From contig CACNCF010000008.1 of the NCBI GenBank assembly GCA_902618795.1, forward strand, positions 1-37,729: a stretch of 37,729 bases of DNA. Direction: 5' to 3'. Positions 1 through 6,834 of the stretch are shown here, one piece after another (the stretch's first letter is position 1; the number at the start of each line of letters is the position of its first letter). Below the pieces are notes generated by a model. It was not told the origin of the DNA. It was given only the letters and a program-made list of their open reading frames with translations, and did not search any database. Both the position numbers and the translations under genes were made by a program. The DNA comes from an uncultured Prochlorococcus sp. GTDB taxonomy: Bacteria > Cyanobacteriota > Cyanobacteriia > PCC-6307 > Cyanobiaceae.

Positions 1-149
1 ATGGGGAAGTCATTTTCAGTGGAATTCTGATTTCGCAAAAAGATGAAATTATAAAAATATTAATTCAGAATGACTTGAAATTATTGGAAGTATCAACTAG
101 AAAAGATTGGGCATGCATTTTTGCGCAAAAAACCAGTAATTCAATCTAA
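1..149 (+). CDS. prmA: Ribosomal protein L11 methyltransferase, C-terminal end (partial)
   Basis: The window opens inside an open frame whose first complete codon is at position 3 and whose stop is TAA at 147-149. The 48 visible residues include GEVIFSGIL, then an EIIKIL helix, then DWACIFAQK. This matches the end of PrmA, where a final beta-strand (SGIL) and a tail of the type W-x-x-x-x-A follow the SAM-binding core. PrmA trimethylates ribosomal protein L11 in the cytoplasm. The SAM-binding motifs lie upstream of the window, so the call rests on the tail only. It is followed by petF on the same strand after a 134-bp gap. Confidence 0.75.
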   Translation, partial: GEVIFSGILISQKDEIIKILIQNDLKLLEVSTRKDWACIFAQKTSNSI

Positions 150-283
150 ATATAAGTTTTTCTTATAGATACTCTTTCATACATTTTATTGTGTCATTTT
201 TTACTTCAAAATCTCACATATCGACCTAATCGATGTTAAAAATGTATTTGATAGGTATTAATTACCAACAATTTTTTATTTAA

Positions 284-583
284 ATGGCTTCTTACAAAGT
301 TACACTCATCAACGAAGGTGAAGGTCTCAATTCAACTATTGAAGTACCTGACGACCAATACATCCTAGATGCGGCTGAAGAACAAGGGATAGACCTTCCT
401 TATTCCTGTAGAGCTGGAGCATGCTCAACATGTGCTGGAAAAGTTACTTCAGGTAGTGTTGATCAATCAGATCAAAGTTTCTTGGATGACGACCAACTAG
501 AAGCTGGTTTTGTACTTACTTGTGTTGCTTATCCAACATCTGACGTAACAATTACAACTCATGCTGAGGAAGAATTGTACTAA
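284..583 (+). CDS. petF: Plant-type [2Fe-2S] ferredoxin
   Basis: This 99-residue protein is a photosynthetic ferredoxin. It takes electrons from photosystem I and passes them to ferredoxin-NADP reductase and other acceptors in the cytoplasm. The cluster ligands are visible as Cys42, Cys47, Cys50 ([10 protein letters not shown]) and Cys80 (LTCVAYP), the usual C-x4-C-x2-C...C pattern. The length is that of the family and the C-terminus is acidic (AEEELY), as is typical. There is no Shine-Dalgarno before the ATG, which is common in this genome. A 5-bp inverted repeat (ATCGA/TCGAT, 220-234) lies upstream and a strong intrinsic terminator follows the stop, so it is probably monocistronic. Confidence 0.97.
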   Translation: MASYKVTLINEGEGLNSTIEVPDDQYILDAAEEQGIDLPYSCRAGACSTCAGKVTSGSVDQSDQSFLDDDQLEAGFVLTCVAYPTSDVTITTHAEEELY

Positions 584-628
584 TTATAAAAATTTAACTT
601 TTCTAAGTTGATTATTGATTATTTCTCT

Positions 629-657
629 GCCACCCTCTATGAAGGTGGCTTTTTTTT
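629..657 (+). terminator. Rho-independent terminator of petF
   Basis: A perfect 6-bp GC-rich stem (GCCACC at 629-634, GGTGGC at 644-649) with a 9-nt loop is followed by eight T residues. It starts about 45 bp after the petF stop codon. Confidence 0.93.
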
Positions 658-661
658 GTAA

Positions 662-1030
662 ATGGATAAATTTGAATTTTTCAAGACCGGCAGTGTTCAA
701 TCAAGTTATGGAGGTCAGTACAGTTATAAGGTGATTGGGCCATGTTGCAGACTTTATGATAGGGAAGAGTTACCTTGGCCCTGCTCAAGGCTTGCTTGGA
801 GAAGTAAGGAGCCTAGTTGGAGAAGAATTGGGTCTAGGTTCGTTGCTGATATGGCTTCAAGAAAATGCCCATCTTACTCAGTTCAGATTTTGGAGCCTGG
901 ATCTAAACCTGTTGTGACAGTTATAACTCTTTTTTCAAAGAAATTTTCTTCTGATATACAAGAATGGTGGTATAGCAAAAAACCAGGCTCAAAAGAGCCT
1001 GGTAATATCTTCCCTTCTGAAATAGGTTAG
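662..1030 (+). CDS. Unrecognised conserved-looking protein, W/C/R-rich
   Basis: This 122-codon frame is not a family I recognise. It is rich in Trp, Cys and Arg (for example GPCCRLYDREELPWPCSRLAW), with no signal peptide or membrane segment. Third codon positions are AT-biased, as in the neighbouring real genes, which favours coding. The first ATG is only 4 bp after the petF terminator T-run and has no ribosome-binding site, so the true start may be the in-frame GTG at 731 (Val24), which has GGAGGT about 15 bp upstream. The last 16 codons or so run through a hairpin that works as a terminator for the opposite gene, so the real 3' end could be shorter. A structured RNA at about 720-900 is the alternative, because that stretch is GC-richer than its surroundings. 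Confidence 0.5.
   Translation: MDKFEFFKTGSVQSSYGGQYSYKVIGPCCRLYDREELPWPCSRLAWRSKEPSWRRIGSRFVADMASRKCPSYSVQILEPGSKPVVTVITLFSKKFSSDIQEWWYSKKPGSKEPGNIFPSEIG
977..1002 (-). terminator. Rho-independent terminator of the pentapeptide-repeat gene
   Basis: A perfect 8-bp stem (CCAGGCTC at 983-990, GAGCCTGG at 995-1002, 4-nt loop) is followed on the minus strand by six T residues (plus-strand A977-982). It lies about 37 bp beyond the minus-strand stop at 1040. On the plus strand no T-run follows it, so it mainly serves the minus strand. Confidence 0.85.
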
Positions 1031-1039
1031 CTTTAAATA

Positions 1040-1600
1040 TTATGCTTTTGGCTTTGGAGGCATGTAACCTTTTAAGCCAGTGCATTCAAGACTATCAATT
1101 GTATTCACTCCAGTTTGTGAGTTAGTTCCACTAGCTCTTTCACATAATGATTTTCTCTGAGAAAGATCAAGATTTGCATCAGTAAAGTCTGCCCCATCAA
1201 TAATTGCTCCATCAAAAACACTTTTCATTAGCTCACCATTGGTAAGATTTGCATCAGTAAAGTCAGCATTATCAAAGCGTGTTGCATATGCAATGAGGTC
1301 TGTCATATTGGCTCCTTTAAAACTAGAGTTTTTTGCTGTAGTTACACTCATATATGCGCCTTGAAGATTAGCTTCTCCTAAATCTTGATTTGATAAATCA
1401 TATTTAACATATTCAGTATTATGAAGGTCGGCACCGTGAAGATCATCTTTTAGAACGTCAACTGATGAAGGATCACTAGGATAGAGGGCATTTGCAGATA
1501 TTGGATTAATAAGTAACCCAATAATTAATGGAAGAAAAATAAATAGTCTTTTACAAGACTTTTGTAATGATGAAAAAATAGAGACCATTTCGATCGACAT
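1040..1600 (-). CDS. Exported pentapeptide-repeat protein, probably thylakoid lumenal
   Basis: The N-terminus has basic residues, a hydrophobic stretch and a likely cleavage site after ISANA, i.e. a Sec signal peptide to the lumen or periplasm. The mature part has a run of A(D/N)LxX repeats such as LHGADLHNTEY, GEANLQGAYM and DFTDANLTNG. Such repeats fold into a right-handed beta-helix. Two cysteines near the C-terminus (SLCERA, LECTGL) could form a disulfide. Lumenal pentapeptide proteins are common in cyanobacteria and chloroplasts, but their roles are mostly unknown. ATG at 1600 was chosen over the TTG three bases upstream; ATG at 1588 would also keep the signal peptide. It has its own terminator. 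Confidence 0.85.
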   Translation of the reverse strand: MSIEMVSIFSSLQKSCKRLFIFLPLIIGLLINPISANALYPSDPSSVDVLKDDLHGADLHNTEYVKYDLSNQDLGEANLQGAYMSVTTAKNSSFKGANMTDLIAYATRFDNADFTDANLTNGELMKSVFDGAIIDGADFTDANLDLSQRKSLCERASGTNSQTGVNTIDSLECTGLKGYMPPKPKA

Positions 1601-1674
1601 CAAATAGAAAAACCTAAGACTATTATTTCATGGGTTGGTCATTTACAACGCTCCTGCTAACGAACTGTTGCAGT

Positions 1675-2613
1675 TTATTTTATTTCTGCAGTTAGAAAAT
1701 CTTTGGCAAGGTAAGTATTTGGGAAAACTTTTTGCGCCTCTTTAAGCAAATCGCTTGGTGTAATTGAATTTTTCTTGGTGTATCTTGGACTTAAATGCGT
1801 AATAATTAATTTTTTTGTGTTAGATAATAATGCTGTTTTGGCAGCCATGATTGTTGTGGAATGTAATTTTTCATAGGCCATGCTCTCATCCTCCTGAGAA
1901 AATGTTGATTCATGTACGAGTAAATCGGCATTTTTCGATAGTGAAACAGCTGATTCACTAAAAACTGTATCTGTGCAATAAACAAAACTTTCTCCCTTTC
2001 TAGGAGGCCCACAGAATTCTTTCCCATCAAATGTCCTCCCATCTGCTAATACGACTTTTTTACCTTGTTGCAGTTCTGAATAAATTGGTCCAGGTGCTAT
2101 TTTTAGAGATTCTGCTTTTTTGATATCAAATATACCTGGCTTATCTTTTTCACTCACTCTATAACCATAAGCTGGTATTTTATGTTTAAGGCAGGCGCAA
2201 TCTACTTTTATTATGTTGTTTTCAAATAGAGTTTTATTTTTTAATGCAAAATTTTCAACTTCCACAAAATGCAATGGGAATGACAATTTGCAAAAACTAC
2301 TTTTAAGTGCTGAATTTATAAAACTTCGCAACTCTGAAGGACCGTAAATTTCAATACCCTTACTATTGCCTGATAAACCTAAGGTAGCCAAAAGTCCAGG
2401 CAAACCATAAATATGATCACCATGCATATGTGTAATAAATATTTTCTTTATTTGTGAAGATTTAATATTGCTTTTCATTATTTGATGTTGCGTTCCCTCT
2501 CCACAATCAAAAAGCCAAACTTCTGATGACTGTGATAATTTAAGTGCTAGGGAAGAAACATTTCTCGTTAAGGATGGGACTCCTGAGCTTGTTCCTAAGA
2601 AGGTGATATTCAC
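1675..2613 (-). CDS. rnz: Ribonuclease Z (tRNA 3' processing endonuclease)
   Basis: RNase Z cuts the 3' trailer of tRNA precursors in the cytoplasm. The 312-residue protein has the metallo-beta-lactamase signature T-H-M-H-G-D-H at residues 61-67, which holds the zinc ligands. The family features DCGEGTQHQ (about 36-44), the Asp/His region of CTDTVF and HESTF, KLHST and ITHLSPRY follow in order. The length matches the short bacterial RNase Z form. The ATG at 2613 begins MNITFLGTSSG, the conserved family N-terminus, so the start is secure. The gene is divergent from the SpoIID gene. Confidence 0.96.
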   Translation of the reverse strand: MNITFLGTSSGVPSLTRNVSSLALKLSQSSEVWLFDCGEGTQHQIMKSNIKSSQIKKIFITHMHGDHIYGLPGLLATLGLSGNSKGIEIYGPSELRSFINSALKSSFCKLSFPLHFVEVENFALKNKTLFENNIIKVDCACLKHKIPAYGYRVSEKDKPGIFDIKKAESLKIAPGPIYSELQQGKKVVLADGRTFDGKEFCGPPRKGESFVYCTDTVFSESAVSLSKNADLLVHESTFSQEDESMAYEKLHSTTIMAAKTALLSNTKKLIITHLSPRYTKKNSITPSDLLKEAQKVFPNTYLAKDFLTAEIK

Positions 2614-2686
2614 TTATTTATGATATTTTTATTGTTATATCTGGATTAAATTTAGACTTTTAGTCAAACTTAGGCAAATTAAGCAT

Positions 2687-3877
2687 TTGTTTTTAAACAA
2701 AGTGATACTTAAATTTAAAAATCAATATAGTAAATGTTGTCTGATAAGTATTTTATTAATTTTTGTTTTTCATAGTGAAAGTGTTTTTGCGTCTAAAGAG
2801 CCAATAATTAGAGTTTTGATATCAAAAAATAACAATTTAAGGATCAGATCAGATAGATCAATTCCTTTAACCATAAAGGGGAAATTTTTTTCAGGCAAAA
2901 AAATAAAAGGGATAACTTTGAAAAATGAGAAAAATAGAAAAATTTTATATTTTGATAAAAATAAACAAAAAAAATATTACCTAAAAACTAATCAACAATT
3001 TCAAGTTAGTTCTTCTGATGGAAGAGGTATATGGGTAGGTCAGAAGAGATTTTCTGGTAAGCTTAATCTCTTTGTACTTGAATCTGAAATATTGGTAGTG
3101 AATGTTTTAGGAATAGAAAAATACCTAAGTAGCGTAGTGGGTTCCGAGATGCCAACAAAATGGCCTATTGAAGCATTAAAGGCACAAGCAATTGCCTCTA
3201 GAACTTATGCATTAAAGCAAAAGGGAAATAATTTATTTGATGTAGATTCAACCCAAAAAAATCAAGTCTATAACGGCTTGGAGTCAAGAACTTATAAAAC
3301 TATCAGAGCCGTTAAAAGTACAAGATCTTTGGTATTAACGTATAAGAATAAATTAATTAATGCTTTGTTCCATAGCAGCTCAGGTGGAATGACAGAAAAC
3401 AGTGAAGATGTATGGAAGAATAAATATCCATATTTATCAAGTGTGAAAGATTTTGATAAAAATAATCCAAAATTTAGATGGCAAAAAAAATTTTCAAGTA
3501 ATGAATTAACAAATTTATTTCCCAAGATTGGAGGTTTAAGAAATATAGAGATTCTTGATATTACTAGCACGGGGAGGTTAAAAAATGTAAAACTTATTGG
3601 AGCTTATGAGTCTGATCAAATGTCTGGAGTAGTGTTAAGAAAAAAATTAGGTCTCAATAGTAATTTTGTGAGATTTAAATTTTTTGATGAAGATTTAAAC
3701 AATAAATTTCTTAAGAAAAAAGGTTTGATAGTTTTTGGACAGGGATCAGGTCATGGAGTAGGAATGAGTCAATGGGGTGCTAAATATCTGGCGTCCAGAG
3801 GCCAAAAAGCTGAAAGAATATTAAAGTATTTTTATAGGGGCGTGGAGATTAAACCTTTTAGAAAAGACTATCTATAG
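2687..3877 (+). CDS. SpoIID/LytB-domain exported protein
   Basis: Members of the SpoIID/LytB family act on peptidoglycan; SpoIID of Bacillus is a lytic transglycosylase and LytB enhances an amidase. The 396-residue protein starts with a signal peptide (hydrophobic residues about 17-30, likely cut after VFA). The SpoIID core is seen at about 142-180 (LGIEKYLSSVV, EMPTKWPIEALKAQA, ASRTYAL) and ends with GQGSGHGVGMSQWGAKYLA near residue 360. These are the signature blocks of the family. The start codon is TTG with no good ribosome-binding site, so a few codons are uncertain. It ends 3 bp before truB, which comes from the other strand. The cellular role in cyanobacteria is not established. Confidence 0.88.
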   Translation: MFLNKVILKFKNQYSKCCLISILLIFVFHSESVFASKEPIIRVLISKNNNLRIRSDRSIPLTIKGKFFSGKKIKGITLKNEKNRKILYFDKNKQKKYYLKTNQQFQVSSSDGRGIWVGQKRFSGKLNLFVLESEILVVNVLGIEKYLSSVVGSEMPTKWPIEALKAQAIASRTYALKQKGNNLFDVDSTQKNQVYNGLESRTYKTIRAVKSTRSLVLTYKNKLINALFHSSSGGMTENSEDVWKNKYPYLSSVKDFDKNNPKFRWQKKFSSNELTNLFPKIGGLRNIEILDITSTGRLKNVKLIGAYESDQMSGVVLRKKLGLNSNFVRFKFFDEDLNNKFLKKKGLIVFGQGSGHGVGMSQWGAKYLASRGQKAERILKYFYRGVEIKPFRKDYL

Positions 3878-3880
3878 AAG

Positions 3881-4798
3881 TTATTTAGCATTAAGGACTA
3901 ATTTTGGATTTATATTAGATTGATCTTTACTTAAGAAGCCAATCCCATGTAGAGTTTGTTCTTTATCCGTTACTTTTATGGGTTGCTTATAATCAAAAGA
4001 CTTGATTCCCTTGAAGTAATTAATATCAACTTTAATTGCTCTTCCTGTTTTCCAAAAATTTATTTGTTCTTCGGTACTTAAGACAAATGATGAAATGTGA
4101 TTAAGAGCAGAAATTGTTGGAATAATAAAATTTTTCGAGTTTTTTTTACCTTTTTTGATATCAGATATTTTTATCGAGTTTTGTTCATCAAAGCCACAAG
4201 CTGAAGTTCTTTTTAATTGTAGAAGGCAACCTTCGGAATTAAGAATTTCTCCTAGATCTCTTGCAATTGCTCTTATGTATGTGCCAGCTGAACATTTGAT
4301 TTTTATTTCTATGATTCCGTTTACTTGGTCCCATTGCATTAAAGTAAGTTCGTCTATTTTTACTTCTCTTGGTACTAATTCAAATACTTCATTTCTGAAA
4401 GATTTTTTATAAGCTCTCTCACCATTAACGTGCACACTAGATACTTTTGGCGGAATTTGTTGAATAATTCCTCTAAACCTATTTAAGTATTGATCTAATT
4501 TTTCATCACTGATTTTAGGCCAACTTTTTTGATTAATTATTTCTCCGTGAATATCATCTGTGTTTGTTCTTATACCTAATTTAATTTGTCCAATATAAGT
4601 TTTACCCTGAGGAAGATATTGAATAAATCTTGTTGCACTGCCTATCGCGATTGGTAATATTCCTATGACTTCTGGGTCAAGAGTTCCTGTGTGACCGACT
4701 TTTTTTGTATTTAGAAACTTCCTTATTTGTTTAACACAATCATGTGAGGTACATCCTTTATCTTTATTAATTACTAAGAATCCATCTTTAGTTTCCAT
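3881..4798 (-). CDS. truB: tRNA pseudouridine(55) synthase
   Basis: TruB makes pseudouridine 55 in the T-loop of tRNAs. The 305-residue protein begins with [18 protein letters not shown] and carries the catalytic Asp41 in [12 protein letters not shown]. The family blocks [27 protein letters not shown] and [16 protein letters not shown] follow. The C-terminal PUA-like region is short and divergent. The ATG at 4798 fits the family start. Its 3' end faces the SpoIID gene with a 3-bp gap, and it diverges from the methyltransferase gene at 4875. Confidence 0.96.
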   Translation of the reverse strand: METKDGFLVINKDKGCTSHDCVKQIRKFLNTKKVGHTGTLDPEVIGILPIAIGSATRFIQYLPQGKTYIGQIKLGIRTNTDDIHGEIINQKSWPKISDEKLDQYLNRFRGIIQQIPPKVSSVHVNGERAYKKSFRNEVFELVPREVKIDELTLMQWDQVNGIIEIKIKCSAGTYIRAIARDLGEILNSEGCLLQLKRTSACGFDEQNSIKISDIKKGKKNSKNFIIPTISALNHISSFVLSTEEQINFWKTGRAIKVDINYFKGIKSFDYKQPIKVTDKEQTLHGIGFLSKDQSNINPKLVLNAK

Positions 4799-4863
4799 TT
4801 TTAATATTAAGAATACTTTGAGAAAGATTTATAACCATCCTATGATTTTCGTATTGGAAATTT

Positions 4864-4869
4864 AGAGGA
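4864..4869 (+). promoter_or_regulatory. Ribosome-binding site that fixes a TTG start
   Basis: AGAGGA lies 5 nt upstream of the TTG codon at 4875. Strong sites are rare in this window, so this one supports TTG as the true start of the methyltransferase. Confidence 0.65.
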
Positions 4870-4874
4870 CGAAA

Positions 4875-5615
4875 TTGAAAAATAATAATATCATTTTAAA
4901 AGAGTTTTTAGACAATGCTTTTAATTTGAAATCACATTTAATGGAATACTTATCTATTGAAGAATGTGATTTAGATGGATTCCTTGCAAATGCAAAGATG
5001 AATTTGGCGAATTCACATCCTGGAGATGCTTTGAATGATGTTTCAGATTTTTATACTGAGATTGTAGGGGATAGGCATGTAGCTGATTTAGCTGCTTGGC
5101 ATATCACAAGCAGGGACTATATCGCTGATACTTTAAAACTTCAGCAGAGATTTTCTAGAGATTTGGTTTTGGATTTTGGAGGAGGTATTGGCACACATGC
5201 CTTAGCTAACGCTATGTCTTCAAAAGTTGAGCATGTTTTTTTTGTAGATATTAATCAAACAAACAGAAAGTTTGTTGAATATAGGGCTAAGAAATTAGGA
5301 GTCGAAAAAAAACTTACTTTCTGCAAGACAATTCAAGATACACAAATATTGAAATTTGATACGATAATTTGTCTTGATGTTTTGGAACATCTTGCAGATC
5401 CAACTTCGCAAATTAAAGATTTTAGTGAGATTATGAATAGTAATTCTATAGCTCTATTTAATTGGTATTTTTACAAAGGAGATAAGAATGAATATCCGTT
5501 TCATATAGACGACAATAAAATAGTTGAAAAGTTTTTTGAGACTCTTCAATCAAATTTTTTAGAAATATTTCATCCTATTCTTATAACTACAAGAGCTTAT
5601 AAGAAAATTAGATAA
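4875..5615 (+). CDS. SAM-dependent class I methyltransferase, substrate unknown
   Basis: The 246-residue protein has the class I Rossmann methyltransferase motif [14 protein letters not shown] (about residues 98-110), then FFVDIN as the motif II acidic strand and [13 protein letters not shown] as the motif IV/post-I block. These bind SAM. The first 90 residues form a helical N-terminal extension ([28 protein letters not shown]) that may set substrate choice. I cannot name the substrate. A clear ribosome-binding site (AGAGGA, 4864-4869) lies 5 nt before TTG at 4875, so the TTG start is well supported. Its last 8 bp overlap the end of rpmA on the opposite strand. Confidence 0.85.
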   Translation: MKNNNIILKEFLDNAFNLKSHLMEYLSIEECDLDGFLANAKMNLANSHPGDALNDVSDFYTEIVGDRHVADLAAWHITSRDYIADTLKLQQRFSRDLVLDFGGGIGTHALANAMSSKVEHVFFVDINQTNRKFVEYRAKKLGVEKKLTFCKTIQDTQILKFDTIICLDVLEHLADPTSQIKDFSEIMNSNSIALFNWYFYKGDKNEYPFHIDDNKIVEKFFETLQSNFLEIFHPILITTRAYKKIR

Positions 5616-5868
5616 CTATATTAACTCTTTTTCTACTTCTTAAATTTCTTTTAATGCTTTCGAAACTTACTGTTCCTTCTTTGAGTGCAAAAAGGGTGTC
5701 ATCTTTACCTTTTCCAACATTGATCCCAGGCAAAAAAGATGTACCTCTTTGGCGAATTAAAATTGATCCAGCAGTTACTTTTTCTCCTCCATAAGCTTTT
5801 ACACCTAATCTTTTGGAATTTGAATCTCTTCCGTTTCTAGTAGAGCCTGTTCCTTTTTTATGTGCCAT
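5608..5868 (-). CDS. rpmA: 50S ribosomal protein L27
   Basis: L27 lies near the peptidyl transferase centre of the large ribosomal subunit. The 86-residue protein starts [16 protein letters not shown] and continues [14 protein letters not shown] and [17 protein letters not shown], which are the diagnostic L27 blocks. It lacks the N-terminal extension that Firmicutes cleave off. It lies 9 bp downstream of rplU, the usual bacterial order, and its 3' end overlaps the convergent methyltransferase gene by 8 bp. Confidence 0.98.
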   Translation of the reverse strand: MAHKKGTGSTRNGRDSNSKRLGVKAYGGEKVTAGSILIRQRGTSFLPGINVGKGKDDTLFALKEGTVSFESIKRNLRSRKRVNIVI

Positions 5869-5877
5869 TAGAAGTGT

Positions 5878-6303
5878 TTAATTTGTGGATTTTTCGGTTT
5901 TTGATTTAGTTTCCTTTTTAGAAGAAGACTTAGGAGCGCTTTTACCTATATTAATAGATTTTACCATAACTCTTGTAAGTTCTTGTCTGTGTCCCATCTT
6001 TCTTCTTGTCTTTTTTTTGGGACGCATCTTGTACACTAAGATCTTCTTATCTCTTTTATGAGAGACTACTTCTAATTCAATTTTTGCATCCTTAACGTAA
6101 GGTTTACCAATAGTTATGGAGTCTTTGTCCTTTATGACTAAAACTTTTTCCAGTGTTATCTTATCTTTCTCTTTTGCATTTAACCTGTCTATGTCGTAAT
6201 ATCTATTAACTTCAAACCAAAATTGTTGACCTGAAGTCTCTGCTATTGCATACAATTCATTACTTTCAGAAGAATTGTTTGAGGAGTTTTTAGAATTTGT
6301 CAT
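5878..6303 (-). CDS. rplU: 50S ribosomal protein L21
   Basis: L21 binds 23S rRNA. The core is seen as YAIAETSGQQFWFEV, a KITLEKVLVI block, VLVYKMRPKKKTRRKMGHRQ and LTRVMVKSI. At 141 residues it is longer than the usual 100-105. The extra length is a Ser/Asn-rich N-terminal leader of about 15 residues and a Lys/Ser/Glu-rich disordered tail of about 25 residues. It is cotranscribed with rpmA. In other cyanobacteria kaiA lies next to rplU; here kaiB follows directly on the other strand after 140 bp. Confidence 0.97.
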   Translation of the reverse strand: MTNSKNSSNNSSESNELYAIAETSGQQFWFEVNRYYDIDRLNAKEKDKITLEKVLVIKDKDSITIGKPYVKDAKIELEVVSHKRDKKILVYKMRPKKKTRRKMGHRQELTRVMVKSINIGKSAPKSSSKKETKSKTEKSTN

Positions 6304-6443
6304 ATCTTGAAGACGCTACTAGGCTCAAATTAATAATTTGATTAAGCCCAAAAAGCAATCATAATAATTTGTCTATTTTCTTATTTTATAGTGTAATAAG
6401 TCAAGGGTTGTTTTAAATCTTTTATATCAATTCAGGAACTATA

Positions 6444-6764
6444 ATGATGGCAGCAAGGAAAACATATATTTTAAAACTCTATGTTGCTGGAAATACTCCT
6501 AATTCGATGAGAGCTTTAAATACCTTAAGAGAAATTTTAGATAATGAATTCAAAGGAGTTTATGCTTTGAAGGTTATCGATGTACTTAAGCAACCACAAC
6601 TTGCAGAAGAAGATAAAATTTTAGCCACTCCAACATTAGCTAAAATTTTACCGCCACCAGTTAGAAAAATAATAGGTGATCTTTCAGATAGAGAGAAAGT
6701 TTTAATTGGTTTAGATCTACTTTTTGATGAATTAACTGAAACTGAATATAGTGGAGATAAATAA
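6444..6764 (+). CDS. kaiB: Circadian clock protein KaiB
   Basis: KaiB is a fold-switching thioredoxin-like protein that binds the CI ring of KaiC and drives the dephosphorylation phase of the cyanobacterial clock. The 106-residue protein opens with [18 protein letters not shown] and continues [24 protein letters not shown] and [24 protein letters not shown], all typical. AGGA at 6434-6437 lies 6 nt before ATG 6444; a second ATG at 6447 is equally possible. TATAGT at 6387-6392 is a possible -10 element, but I find no convincing -35. kaiC follows after 70 bp. No kaiA lies upstream. Confidence 0.97.
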   Translation: MMAARKTYILKLYVAGNTPNSMRALNTLREILDNEFKGVYALKVIDVLKQPQLAEEDKILATPTLAKILPPPVRKIIGDLSDREKVLIGLDLLFDELTETEYSGDK

Positions 6765-6834
6765 CATATATTAAACTTTTAAAATTAAAATTAAATTCAA
6801 AATTTATTTTATTTTTGTTTAATAAGCACAAACT

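Noticed and set aside
220-234. ATCGA/TCGAT inverted repeat upstream of petF as an operator
   Set aside because: It is only 5 bp per arm and matches no regulator site I know; mentioned in the petF entry only.
735-917. A 60-codon frame overlapping the ORF at 662-1030
   Set aside because: The composition is Leu/Gly-rich with no family match, and the longer overlapping frame is a better coding candidate.
1663-1675. Hairpin AACTG-TTG-CAGTT at the rnz stop codon
   Set aside because: The stem is only 5 bp, two of them A-T, and no T-run follows on the minus strand, so it is not a credible terminator.
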